Below are positions 1 to 6,670 of a stretch of DNA of 8,182 nucleotides, in pieces. The notes below the pieces were generated by a model that saw nothing but the letters and a program-made list of their open reading frames with translations, did no database searches and had not been told where the DNA came from. Location: contig JAUWYM010000027.1 in NCBI GenBank assembly GCA_030615845.1, positions 1 to 8,182 of the forward strand, in the 5' to 3' direction. Every line of letters begins with the position of its first letter. Position 1 is the first letter of the stretch. This stretch comes from Thermoplasmatota archaeon. Its GTDB lineage: Archaea > Thermoplasmatota > E2 > DHVEG-1. Position numbers and translations under genes: made by a program.

Positions 1-55
1 AAAACGGTGTACTCCAATAGCCGCTATAGGGTATATATACATCCTTGAAAGTCAT
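1..55 (-). CDS. N-terminus of a probable thiolase family protein (cut by window edge)
   Basis: This is the first 18 codons of a gene that leaves the window on its 3' side. Translation from the ATG at 55-53 gives MTFKDVYIPYSGYWSTPF. A strong Shine-Dalgarno site, AAGGAG (66-61), lies 5 nt before the ATG. The gene begins 16 bp after the ETF alpha stop codon on the same strand, so it should be the next gene of that operon. The opening (D-V-Y-I-P-Y followed by a G-Y-W-S-T-P-F stretch) resembles, from memory, the N-termini of one group of archaeal and anaerobe thiolases (acetyl-CoA C-acyltransferases), and a thiolase fits after dehydrogenase and ETF genes. The start is well supported, but the product name rests on a short peptide plus context. 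It is clearly not a copy of the thiolase-fold protein at 6792-8042, whose N-terminus is different. Confidence 0.6.
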   Translation of the reverse strand, partial: MTFKDVYIPYSGYWSTPF

Positions 56-60
56 AACCA

Positions 61-66
61 CTCCTT
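61..66 (-). promoter_or_regulatory. Ribosome binding site of the edge thiolase gene
   Basis: AAGGAG on the minus strand, 5 nt before the ATG at 55-53. It lies in the 16-bp gap after the ETF alpha stop codon. It is the main evidence that a real gene starts at the left edge of the window. Confidence 0.75.
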
Positions 67-71
67 CTTTT

Positions 72-1265
72 TCAATCCTTACAAAGTTTTTTCTTAAGTT
101 CCTCATTCAATAAGGGTACAATCTCAAAGAGATCTCCGACAATCCCACAATCTGCAATGTCAAAGATCGGTGCCTCCGTATCTGTATTAATAGCTATAAT
201 AGTATCAGAACTCTTCATACCAACCTGATGCTGGATCTTTCCGGAGATACCACATGCAATATATAACTTTGGCGATACAGTCTTCCCACTTTGACCCACC
301 TGATCTGATCGTGGCCTCCAGCCAGCATCAACTGCTGCCCTCGATGCACCTACAACTCCATTAACTGTCTCAGCTAGGTCTTCCAAGATTTTAAATTTTT
401 CAGCAGATCCCATACCTCTACCACCAGAGATAATAATATCTGCCTCATCTAGGCTCTTGGTGCCTGATTTAGTAGTTTTAATGATTTCTTTTATTATAAT
501 CCTCATAGCCTTAGGATCTATATCTACAGGTATAGATATAATCTCTGCTTTCCGTGTAGAATCTGGACTCCGGATCTTCATTACATTCGGTCGAATAGTA
601 GCCATTTGAGGACGAGCACTCGGTGAGATAATATCAGCCATTATATTGCCACCGAAAGCTGGTCTTGACTGGAGAAGCAAACAATCTTTAATCGATAGAC
701 CTGTGCAATCTGCAGTAAGACCTACTTCTAAAGCAGCTGCAACACGTGGAGCTAGGTCCCTACCCAAGTGAGTCGCAGGGAAAAGCACGATATTGGGTTT
801 ATACTTCGATATCAGACCAGTTATTATCCCAGCATAGTTATTGGTATTGTACTCTCTGAGGTTGTCGTTCTCAGCTATATAGATCACGTCTATACCGTAA
901 GCCGCTATATCATCACAGAGACGTTTGACTTTTCCACCAAAGATCACTGCCCCTACTCTCTCCTCCAAAGTGTCAGCGATCTCTCGAGCTTTGCTAGCGA
1001 GTTCCAGGCTCACCTTCTTGATCTTTTGTTCACGGAGTTCTACAAAAATCCAAACACCCTCATACTCTGAGAGATCTTTATCGCTCGGTTTCGGTCTCTC
1101 AAGAATTATCGCATCAAACTTACAGACGTCCACACAAGACCCGCAAAGTGTACAGTTTGCTTCAATCTCAGCCTTCTTATTCTTGATTTTGATTGCAGCA
1201 AATGGACACGCTTTAACACATAATCCACATCCAGTACATTTGTCAAGAATAATCTCTATACCCAC
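72..1265 (-). CDS. etfA: Electron transfer flavoprotein alpha subunit with N-terminal 2[4Fe-4S] ferredoxin domain
   Basis: Cytoplasmic ETF alpha, which binds FAD and passes electrons between acyl-CoA dehydrogenases and other carriers. Counting from the GTG at 1265, residues 1-57 are a bacterial-type ferredoxin domain with two complete CxxCxxCxxxC motifs (Cys 10/13/16/20 and 38/41/44/48). The ETF domain follows. Its C-terminal FAD site shows GRGMGS (282-287), GASRAAVDAGW (306-316), QVGQSGK (322-328), ISGKIQHQVGM (340-350) and an NTD segment (360-362). At 397 aa it is about 60 aa longer than plain ETF alpha, which the ferredoxin domain accounts for. This fusion is known from anaerobic ETFs such as the CarE subunit of caffeyl-CoA reductase. 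A GTG at 1274, overlapping the ETF beta stop, is also in frame, but the perfect GAGGTGA site favours 1265. The gene sits 5 bp after ETF beta in the same operon. Confidence 0.95.
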   Translation of the reverse strand: MGIEIILDKCTGCGLCVKACPFAAIKIKNKKAEIEANCTLCGSCVDVCKFDAIILERPKPSDKDLSEYEGVWIFVELREQKIKKVSLELASKAREIADTLEERVGAVIFGGKVKRLCDDIAAYGIDVIYIAENDNLREYNTNNYAGIITGLISKYKPNIVLFPATHLGRDLAPRVAAALEVGLTADCTGLSIKDCLLLQSRPAFGGNIMADIISPSARPQMATIRPNVMKIRSPDSTRKAEIISIPVDIDPKAMRIIIKEIIKTTKSGTKSLDEADIIISGGRGMGSAEKFKILEDLAETVNGVVGASRAAVDAGWRPRSDQVGQSGKTVSPKLYIACGISGKIQHQVGMKSSDTIIAINTDTEAPIFDIADCGIVGDLFEIVPLLNEELKKKLCKD

Positions 1266-1270
1266 AACCT

Positions 1271-1277
1271 TCACCTC
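1271..1277 (-). promoter_or_regulatory. Shine-Dalgarno site GAGGTGA deciding the ETF alpha start
   Basis: GAGGTGA on the minus strand overlaps the TGA stop codon of ETF beta and lies 5 nt before a GTG at 1265-1263. It overlaps the alternative GTG at 1274-1272, so it could not serve that codon. The next GAGG upstream is too far away for the 1274 start. The arrangement suggests termination-reinitiation between ETF beta and ETF alpha. Confidence 0.65.
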
Positions 1278-2071
1278 TTAGTAAGGGCCTCGTGTTTCAA
1301 AAGGATATCTCCTAATTTCTTTGCAGCCTCTTTATCTTCTCCTTCTATAATTTCACATTTTCCACGTGATGGTGGAGAATATGTCTTTATTACTTGAGTG
1401 AATGATCCTTCTAAGCCGAATTTAGATTCATCGCCTCCCAAGACTTTTGCATCCCAAACATTAAAAGGCTTCTTCTTTGCTTTTAATATACTACTCATAG
1501 GTGGATGCTCTGGTTGAAAGGATGCTGGAGGAAGAAGGGCTAACAGTATTGGTGCCTTAGTTTCAAGAATATGATATCCGTCTTCTGTTTGTTTATGAAT
1601 CGTGAGTTTGTGTTTATCATCTATCTCAATCTTTTCTACATAGGTTACTTGAGGTATACCAAGTTGTTGCGCAAGCTCAGGCCCTACCTGCGCTGTATCC
1701 CCATCTATAGCCTGCTGTCCACAGAAAACCATGTCAAATGGTCCAAGTTTTCTAATAGCCTGGGAGAGAGTGTAAGCTGTAGCGAAGGTATCAGAACCTG
1801 CAAATACTTTATCAGAAATAAGTACTGCATCATCCGCACCAATGGCTAAACATCTCATTAAAGCGCTTCGCGCCTGCGGGGGACCCATAGTAATAACTGT
1901 AACACTCCCCTCGCCAATCTTCTCTTTTATCCTTACACATTCCTCAACTGCGTAGTGATCATAAGGATTTAAAATACTAGGCACACCATCCCTGATCAAT
2001 GTATGGGTTTTAGGGTCAACCTTCACCTCTGTTGTATCAGGTACTTGCTTTACACAAACGATCAGCTTCAT
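1271..2071 (-). CDS. etfB: Electron transfer flavoprotein beta subunit, bifurcating-type
   Basis: ETF beta, partner of the ETF alpha encoded next. The 266-aa length is normal for the family. Visible motifs are CVKQVPD (6-12), GADDA (78-82), GSDTFATAY (92-100) and CGQQAIDGDTAQVGP (117-131). The last is the nucleotide-binding loop in the form seen in anaerobic, electron-bifurcating ETFs such as that of Megasphaera, where the beta subunit binds a second FAD. Canonical mitochondrial-type ETF beta has a different sequence here and binds AMP. The recognition loop that docks on acyl-CoA dehydrogenases is at about 188-201, ending in a KAKKK run, with Met192 where the human protein has the anchor Leu195 (my alignment by eye). 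The ATG at 2071 lies 18 bp after the acyl-CoA dehydrogenase stop, with only a weak GGAA site before it. Bifurcation is an inference from motifs. Confidence 0.95.
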   Translation of the reverse strand: MKLIVCVKQVPDTTEVKVDPKTHTLIRDGVPSILNPYDHYAVEECVRIKEKIGEGSVTVITMGPPQARSALMRCLAIGADDAVLISDKVFAGSDTFATAYTLSQAIRKLGPFDMVFCGQQAIDGDTAQVGPELAQQLGIPQVTYVEKIEIDDKHKLTIHKQTEDGYHILETKAPILLALLPPASFQPEHPPMSSILKAKKKPFNVWDAKVLGGDESKFGLEGSFTQVIKTYSPPSRGKCEIIEGEDKEAAKKLGDILLKHEALTKR

Positions 2072-2089
2072 TTCTATTCCTACGCAACT

Positions 2090-3289
2090 TTATCGATAGG
2101 CTAAAAATTCTTTACCAAGCAATTCTCTAGCAATGATCAGTTTCATGATTTCTGAAGAACCCTCAGCAAGCGTAAAAGAACGTACACCTCTCCAGGCTTT
2201 CTGATCTTCACATTCTTTAGTATATCCAAAAGCTCCTTGCCACTGCATAACATCATTAATGGCATCAAATGCCCAGATTGGGGCAACAGATTTTGCCATT
2301 GCAATCGCCATGCTAACCTCAAACCTCGAAGCCTTCCCCTGCATTTCTTGATTATATGTCCAAAGAGCCTTATAGCCTAAATCACGAAGTGCCTGTATTC
2401 GAACATGGTGTTCAGCTAGCTTGAATTGAATACCCTCATATTTTCCTATTGGTCTCCCAAATGCCTTACGCTCTTTAATATATGCAATCCCGTTTTCAAG
2501 AGCTTTAGCTGCAGCGCCGGCACATACAAGAGATATTAGCCCACGTGCAAGCTCATACCCTTCATGTACAATATAGAACCCTTTATTTTCCTCCCCAATC
2601 AGATAATGCTTCGGAATCTCAACATTTTTTATGTCGAATCCACCGCATGAAATTGCTTCTCTACCGATATCTTCAACATAAGTAGGTGTTATACCCGGTG
2701 TATCCTTCAAAGGAAGATAAAACAAACTCATCCCTCTTGTACCCTTCTCAGGTGTCATTTTAGCAAGCGTAACATGCCCTCCGCCATATTCCACAGCTTC
2801 AGCCACACCACTGATGTACATCTTCTCTCCATTGATGACGTATTTATTCCCCTTTTTACTGATCTTGGTTTTCATAGAGCCCAAGTCTGATCCAATGTCT
2901 GACTCTGTCGTGGCTATACCAACAATTTGTTCTCCCTTTATCATCTTAGGTAAGATCTCCTTTTTTGCCTCTTCTGTCCCATATTTATCGAGTACGTGTC
3001 CCCATGAAGTCTCCACTAGGAATAGAACAGGTATTGCACAGCTAAGATCTGTTCTGGCTAACTCTTCAACTGCAATCCCCGCTGTCACTACATCGGTACC
3101 TAAACCGCCATACTCAGGATCTATAACCAAGCCAAGGAGTTCAAAATTCGCCAATGCCTTTATGACATCTTCTGGCATTTGTCTCGCACCTTCCAATTTC
3201 TCAGTTTTCGGAGCGATTTCACTTGCGCAAAACTCTTTTATACTTTCTCTAAAAAGTTCTTGTTCCTCATTAAATCTATAATCAACCAT
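2090..3289 (-). CDS. Acyl-CoA dehydrogenase, probably paired with the downstream ETF
   Basis: FAD enzyme that oxidises an acyl-CoA to the 2-enoyl-CoA and gives electrons to ETF. At 399 aa it is full length, with the usual N-terminal helical, middle beta and C-terminal helical domains. The middle-domain FAD signature reads IATTESDIGSD (125-135), with Ser where most members have Pro. R-x-x-FGRPIGKYEGIQFKLA lies around 274-292. The catalytic base is probably Glu376 in AEGSSEIMKLIIARELLGKEF, the position used by the MCAD/SCAD group. The C-terminal ARELLGKEFLAYR ending recalls dehydrogenases of anaerobes acting on cyclic or branched acyl-CoAs (cyclohexanecarboxyl-CoA type), but that is from memory and the substrate is not settled. 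It is the first gene of the operon with ETF beta, ETF alpha and the edge thiolase, so this ETF is its likely acceptor. ATG at 3289 follows a GGGGGT site. Confidence 0.93.
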   Translation of the reverse strand: MVDYRFNEEQELFRESIKEFCASEIAPKTEKLEGARQMPEDVIKALANFELLGLVIDPEYGGLGTDVVTAGIAVEELARTDLSCAIPVLFLVETSWGHVLDKYGTEEAKKEILPKMIKGEQIVGIATTESDIGSDLGSMKTKISKKGNKYVINGEKMYISGVAEAVEYGGGHVTLAKMTPEKGTRGMSLFYLPLKDTPGITPTYVEDIGREAISCGGFDIKNVEIPKHYLIGEENKGFYIVHEGYELARGLISLVCAGAAAKALENGIAYIKERKAFGRPIGKYEGIQFKLAEHHVRIQALRDLGYKALWTYNQEMQGKASRFEVSMAIAMAKSVAPIWAFDAINDVMQWQGAFGYTKECEDQKAWRGVRSFTLAEGSSEIMKLIIARELLGKEFLAYR

Positions 3290-3365
3290 CTTAACAACCC
3301 CCTTTAGTTTAATAGAGTCAGGAGGTATTACTAGTTCGGTATAATAAGTTTGTTGTAATTATAAT

Positions 3366-3380
3366 TCTCTATAAAGTTTT
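3366..3380 (-). promoter_or_regulatory. Candidate archaeal promoter of the ACAD-etfBA-thiolase operon
   Basis: Reading the minus strand, CAAAACTTTATAGAG has an A-rich stretch, as in a BRE, followed by CTTTATAG as a TATA-like box. A start about 25 nt downstream would give a leader of roughly 55 nt before the ATG at 3289. No bacterial -35/-10 pair stands out. The remainder of the 3290-3405 gap holds the GGGGGT ribosome site, the inverted repeat and a T-tract. Confidence 0.35.
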
Positions 3381-3392
3381 GAATAAAAAATT
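3381..3392 (-). terminator. T-rich tract after the first acyl-CoA dehydrogenase
   Basis: On the minus strand, six consecutive T within AATTTTTTATTC begin about 15 nt after the TGA stop at 3408-3406. Archaeal transcription often ends at such T-tracts without a hairpin. It would separate the upstream dehydrogenase from the ETF operon. Read-through cannot be excluded. Confidence 0.35.
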
Positions 3393-3405
3393 ACAATTCT
3401 TTATT

Positions 3406-4545
3406 TCATAAACCTAATTGTTTTGCAATAATTATCCTTTGAACCTCTGATGTTCCCTCACCGATCTCACAAAGTTTAACGTCTCTAAAATATCTTTCAA
3501 CAGGGTACTCTCGTATATAACCATATCCACCGAAAACCTGAATAGCATTTCTTGTGGCACGCATAGCCATCTCCGAAGCAAACAATTTAGCCATAGACGC
3601 TTCTTTACTAAATGGCAGTCCTTGATCTTCTAAAAATGCAGCACGATGAACAAGCAAACGCGCAGCATCAGTCTCAGTTGCCATATCAGCAATCTTCCAC
3701 TGAATCGCCTGGAATTTACCTATCGGTCGTCCGAATTGCTCCCGTTGTTTTGCATACTCTATACTATCCTCAAGTGCACCACGAGCAATACCCACGGACA
3801 TAGCGCCAACAGCAGTACGACCCCGGTCAAGGGTGTTCATAACTCCTATAAAACCCAAATCTTTCTCCCCAAGTATATTCTCTTTTGGAACCTGGCAATC
3901 TTCAAAAAAAAGCTGAGCAGTTCTACTGCCACGAACCCCAAGTTTATCCTCTAGTTGACCGACCTTAAAACCAGGTGTATCTTTTTCAACAATAAACGCG
4001 CTAATGCCCTTAACACCCTTGGTTTTATCGGTTTTCGCCATTACAATAGTGATCCCTGCAATATCACCACTGGTAATAAACTGCTTAGTACCATTCAACA
4101 CCCACTCGTTACCTTCAAGAACAGCAGTAGTCTGAAGCGAGGCCACGTCAGATCCAGCATTTGGTTCAGTGATCGCCAACGCTACAAATGCTTCACCAGT
4201 TGTATATTTAGGAAGATATTTCTTACGTTGTTCCTCCGTACCACGTTCATAGATATAGCCAACACCTAGAGTATTATGTGCCTCGACAGTTAGACCTGTA
4301 GAGCCACAATAACGAGAGATTTCTTCAAGAGCAATCATATAACTTACTTTATCAATACCTGCTCCCCCATACTTTTGTGGAACAGTCATACCCATAAGAC
4401 CCATTTTACCCATCTTCCTATAGAGATCCCATGGGAAATACTCTTCTTTGTCAATTTTTGCAGAGATAGGTTTTATCTCTTTCTCACAAAATTCTCTAAT
4501 AGTTTTTTGAAACAATTTTTGCATGTCAGTTAATTTAAAGTTCAT
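3406..4545 (-). CDS. Acyl-CoA dehydrogenase, short-chain/branched-chain type
   Basis: FAD-dependent acyl-CoA dehydrogenase making 2-enoyl-CoA, of the butyryl/short-branched-chain group by overall look. From the chosen ATG it is 379 aa, the usual family size. Signature 1 is ALAITEPNAGSDV (122-134), signature 2 is QVFGGYGYIREYPVERYFRD (336-355), and the probable catalytic base is Glu363 in GEGTSEVQR. REQFGRPIGKFQAIQW (268-283) is the usual FAD and dimer contact segment. The open frame extends 26 codons upstream to 4623, but that part is unlike the family and overlaps the divergent promoter region. MNFKLTDMQ is a typical start, and GAGGA (4555-4551) sits 5 nt before it. It differs strongly from the second dehydrogenase at 2090-3289, so the two probably act on different substrates. 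It is divergent from the acyl-CoA synthetase. Confidence 0.94.
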   Translation of the reverse strand: MNFKLTDMQKLFQKTIREFCEKEIKPISAKIDKEEYFPWDLYRKMGKMGLMGMTVPQKYGGAGIDKVSYMIALEEISRYCGSTGLTVEAHNTLGVGYIYERGTEEQRKKYLPKYTTGEAFVALAITEPNAGSDVASLQTTAVLEGNEWVLNGTKQFITSGDIAGITIVMAKTDKTKGVKGISAFIVEKDTPGFKVGQLEDKLGVRGSRTAQLFFEDCQVPKENILGEKDLGFIGVMNTLDRGRTAVGAMSVGIARGALEDSIEYAKQREQFGRPIGKFQAIQWKIADMATETDAARLLVHRAAFLEDQGLPFSKEASMAKLFASEMAMRATRNAIQVFGGYGYIREYPVERYFRDVKLCEIGEGTSEVQRIIIAKQLGL

Positions 4546-4550
4546 GATAA

Positions 4551-4555
4551 TCCTC
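4551..4555 (-). promoter_or_regulatory. Shine-Dalgarno site fixing the start of the first acyl-CoA dehydrogenase
   Basis: GAGGA on the minus strand, 5 nt before the ATG at 4545-4543. It supports the 379-aa protein over the 405-aa open frame that would start at 4623. Confidence 0.7.
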
Positions 4556-4667
4556 ATATCGTGATAGGTAAATGGTAGAAAAACCTTAGGGATACATATT
4601 GGCATAAAAAATGGTGAAAACATTATATGTACAATCGTTCATACCATGTAGCAGATTTTTACTGACA

Positions 4668-4686
4668 AAATCAATTTATTGTAAAA
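4668..4686 (+). promoter_or_regulatory. Shared promoter/regulon element, copy 1 (upstream of acyl-CoA synthetase)
   Basis: AAATCAATTTATTGTAAAA matches 18 of 19 bases with 6671-6689, upstream of the thiolase-fold gene. It contains an A-rich part and a TATA-like ATTTATTG, as expected of an archaeal BRE/TATA pair. A start about 25 nt downstream would fall near 4702, just before the ribosome site at 4713. It could be a core promoter, an operator, or both. Confidence 0.5.
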
Positions 4687-4712
4687 AAGACAATTATATC
4701 AAAAAGAAATCC

Positions 4713-4718
4713 GGGAGG
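4713..4718 (+). promoter_or_regulatory. Shine-Dalgarno site fixing the acyl-CoA synthetase start
   Basis: GGGAGG lies 6 nt before the ATG at 4725-4727. It favours this start over the upstream in-frame start at 4611, whose 38 extra residues do not look like the family. Confidence 0.75.
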
Positions 4719-4724
4719 CCGAGA

Positions 4725-6659
4725 ATGGAGGAAATTGTTTGGAGGCCTACAGATGAATATGTGAAAAATGCAAATATTACACGGTTCATGAAGAAACATG
4801 ACATCAATACCTACGATGAACTCATTAAGCGTTCAACTGAAGATCTTGAATGGTTCTGGGATGCAGTAATGAAAGATTTAAACATAGAATGGTTTGAACC
4901 ATACAAGAAAGTTCTTGATACCTCAAAAGGTATTCAATGGGCGAAATGGTTCATAGGAGGTAAAACCAACATTGTCTATAATTGTGTTGATAGACATGCG
5001 AAATCTGACAAAAAAGATAACATCGCAATTATCTGGGAAGACGAATCAGGAAATACACGGAAAATTACGTATCAAACACTTTACAAAGAAATTAATAAGT
5101 TAGCAAATGCATTAAAAAAACTGGGTGTCAAAAAAGGCGATCGAGTTGGCATCTACATGCCGATGGTTCCTGAGATTGTTGTTGGTTTTTTAGCTGTTAT
5201 TAAAATTGGTGGGATTAGTGTTCCAGTTTTTTCTGGTTTTGGTGCATATGCTCTAGCGTCTCGACTGGATATTGCTAGCGCTAAGGTTTTACTTACAGCT
5301 GATGGTTCTATGAGACGTGGTAAAACAGTAGAAATTAAGAAAGAAGTCGATAAAGCAATTGATACAGTATCCTCACTTGAGCATGTTGTAGTGTATAAAC
5401 ATGTTGGAATAGATATCCCTTGGAATGAAGGCAGGGATCTTTGGTGGGAGGATATTGTTTCTCGTGAGTCAGATGAATGCAAGTCCATGGTGATGGATTC
5501 TGAAGATTACGCAATGATTATATTTTCCTCTGGAACAACTGGGAAACCTAAAGGTACTGTTCATACGCATGGGGGGGCACTTGCGCAGATAACTAAGGAG
5601 CTTGGGTATTATTTTGACGTGAAAGAAGATGATGTGTTTTTCTGGTTGACTGATATCGGATGGATGATGGGTCCTTGGATGATTATTGGTGTCCAAAGTT
5701 TTGGTAGTACGGTTGTCATTTTTGAAGGTGCACCAAACTATCCAGAGCCTGGTCGGCTCTGGGAACTTATTGAAAAACATAAGATTACCCATCTTGGTAT
5801 CTCACCAACTGCCATTCGTCTCCTTATGAGATATGGTGATGACTGGGTAAAAAAACATGACCTCAGCTCACTACGAATTCTGGGTTCCACAGGTGAACCT
5901 TGGGATCCTGATTCTTGGAATTGGTTTTTTGAAAAAATTGGTGGCAAAAAACTACCAATAATAAATATTTCAGGTGGGACAGAGATTGTTGGTTGTTTCC
6001 TTTCACCATTACCTATTACACCATTGAAACCATGTACACTCCGTGGCCCAGGTCTTGGTATGGATATTGATGTTTTTGATGACGATGGAAGACCAGTACG
6101 TGGAGAGATGGGTCATCTTGTTGCAAAGAAACCTGCTCCGTCGATGACTCGAGGCTTTTGGAATGAACCTGATCGATATCTTGAGACATATTGGTCTCGT
6201 TGGCCAAATGTTTGGTATCATGGGGATTGGGCGAAAATAGATGAAGATGGTTTCTGGTCTCTTCATGGACGAAGTGATGATACTATTAAGGTTGCTGGGA
6301 GACGGACAGGTCCTGCTGAAATTGAGGCTGCACTTATCGAACATCCTGCGGTATCAGAAGCTGCAACAATAGGTGTTCCAGACGAGATAAAGGGCGAAGA
6401 CATTGTTTCTTTTGTTGTTTTACAACCTGAGTACAGCCCCAATGAAGAATTAAGAAAAGAACTCAAACAACAAGTCGTGAAAATCATGGGGAAAACATTA
6501 AAACCTAAGGATATAAAATTCGTTACAGATCTTCCTAAGACACGTTCTGCAAAGATTGTACGGCGGGTCATAAAAGCGAAATTTTTAGGTGAAGATGTGA
6601 TCGATGTTTCATCAATTGAAAATCCTGAGGCTGTCGAGGGAATAGGAAATGCGGTATAG
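4725..6659 (+). CDS. AMP-forming acyl-CoA synthetase (acetyl-CoA synthetase-like, enlarged acyl pocket)
   Basis: Activates a carboxylic acid to acyl-CoA through an acyl-AMP, using ATP and CoA. The 644 aa match the acetyl-CoA synthetase family (about 650). An N-terminal ACAS_N-like region (about 10-95) is followed by the AMP-binding domain with SSGTTGKPKG (268-277), GSTGEPWDPDSW (387-398) and YHGDW (498-502), the hinge region GRSDDTIK (515-522), and the C-terminal lid with PKTRSAK (604-610). Lys610 corresponds to the catalytic, acetylatable lysine of Acs. The A8 motif is present but Ala replaces the usual Gly before the lysine. Acetate enzymes have WWQTE in the acyl pocket; here it is SGGTE (416-420), so Gly replaces the tryptophan that limits substrate size. 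Propionate, butyrate, branched or larger acids are therefore more likely than acetate. The exact substrate is unknown. Confidence 0.93.
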   Translation: MEEIVWRPTDEYVKNANITRFMKKHDINTYDELIKRSTEDLEWFWDAVMKDLNIEWFEPYKKVLDTSKGIQWAKWFIGGKTNIVYNCVDRHAKSDKKDNIAIIWEDESGNTRKITYQTLYKEINKLANALKKLGVKKGDRVGIYMPMVPEIVVGFLAVIKIGGISVPVFSGFGAYALASRLDIASAKVLLTADGSMRRGKTVEIKKEVDKAIDTVSSLEHVVVYKHVGIDIPWNEGRDLWWEDIVSRESDECKSMVMDSEDYAMIIFSSGTTGKPKGTVHTHGGALAQITKELGYYFDVKEDDVFFWLTDIGWMMGPWMIIGVQSFGSTVVIFEGAPNYPEPGRLWELIEKHKITHLGISPTAIRLLMRYGDDWVKKHDLSSLRILGSTGEPWDPDSWNWFFEKIGGKKLPIINISGGTEIVGCFLSPLPITPLKPCTLRGPGLGMDIDVFDDDGRPVRGEMGHLVAKKPAPSMTRGFWNEPDRYLETYWSRWPNVWYHGDWAKIDEDGFWSLHGRSDDTIKVAGRRTGPAEIEAALIEHPAVSEAATIGVPDEIKGEDIVSFVVLQPEYSPNEELRKELKQQVVKIMGKTLKPKDIKFVTDLPKTRSAKIVRRVIKAKFLGEDVIDVSSIENPEAVEGIGNAV

Positions 6660-6670
6660 TCTCACTATTC

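Larger units (their letters stand above)
3353..3396. repeat. Inverted repeat flanking a TATA-like box, possible operator
   Basis: TTGTAATT (3353-3360) and AATTACAA (3389-3396) are perfect 8-bp inverted arms separated by 28 bp, in the 116-bp gap between the two acyl-CoA dehydrogenase genes. The candidate TATA box for the downstream operon lies between the arms. Such a layout could be an operator, but the DNA is very AT-rich and an 8-bp match could be chance. Confidence 0.3.
4546..4724. promoter_or_regulatory. Divergent intergenic region between the two arms of the cluster
   Basis: This 179-bp AT-rich stretch must hold the promoters of both arms. For the plus strand, an A-rich element plus ATTTATTG (4668-4686) is a plausible promoter. 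For the minus strand there are several TATA-like stretches (around 4604-4614 and 4618-4630) and none is clearly best. Both neighbouring open frames run into this region, but neither extension resembles its protein family. No gene is seen here. Confidence 0.6.

Noticed and set aside
768..1281. Plus-strand open frames of 100 and 118 codons opposite ETF alpha.
   Set aside because: They are antisense to a clearly conserved gene, have no ribosome site I trust and no recognisable motif.
2814..3281. A 155-codon plus-strand frame opposite the second acyl-CoA dehydrogenase.
   Set aside because: Its Ser/Pro/Ile-rich composition is that of an antisense shadow, and the dehydrogenase on the other strand is unmistakable.
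3612..4269. Plus-strand frames opposite the first acyl-CoA dehydrogenase.
   Set aside because: They overlap each other and a well-conserved gene, and have no family features.
4546..4623. A 26-residue N-terminal extension of the first acyl-CoA dehydrogenase (start at 4623).
   Set aside because: The extension does not resemble the family, enters the divergent promoter region, and a good GAGGA site precedes the ATG at 4545.
4611..4724. A 38-residue N-terminal extension of the acyl-CoA synthetase (start at 4611).
   Set aside because: It covers the putative promoter, is unlike the family, and GGGAGG sits 6 nt before the ATG at 4725.
5571..5577. A run of seven G in the synthetase gene, a possible sequencing frameshift.
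   Set aside because: Synthetase motifs continue in the same frame before (SSGTTGKPKG) and after (TDIGWMMGP) the run.
5153..6571. Several minus-strand frames of 63-111 codons opposite the acyl-CoA synthetase.
   Set aside because: All are antisense shadows; synthetase motifs are continuous through the region.
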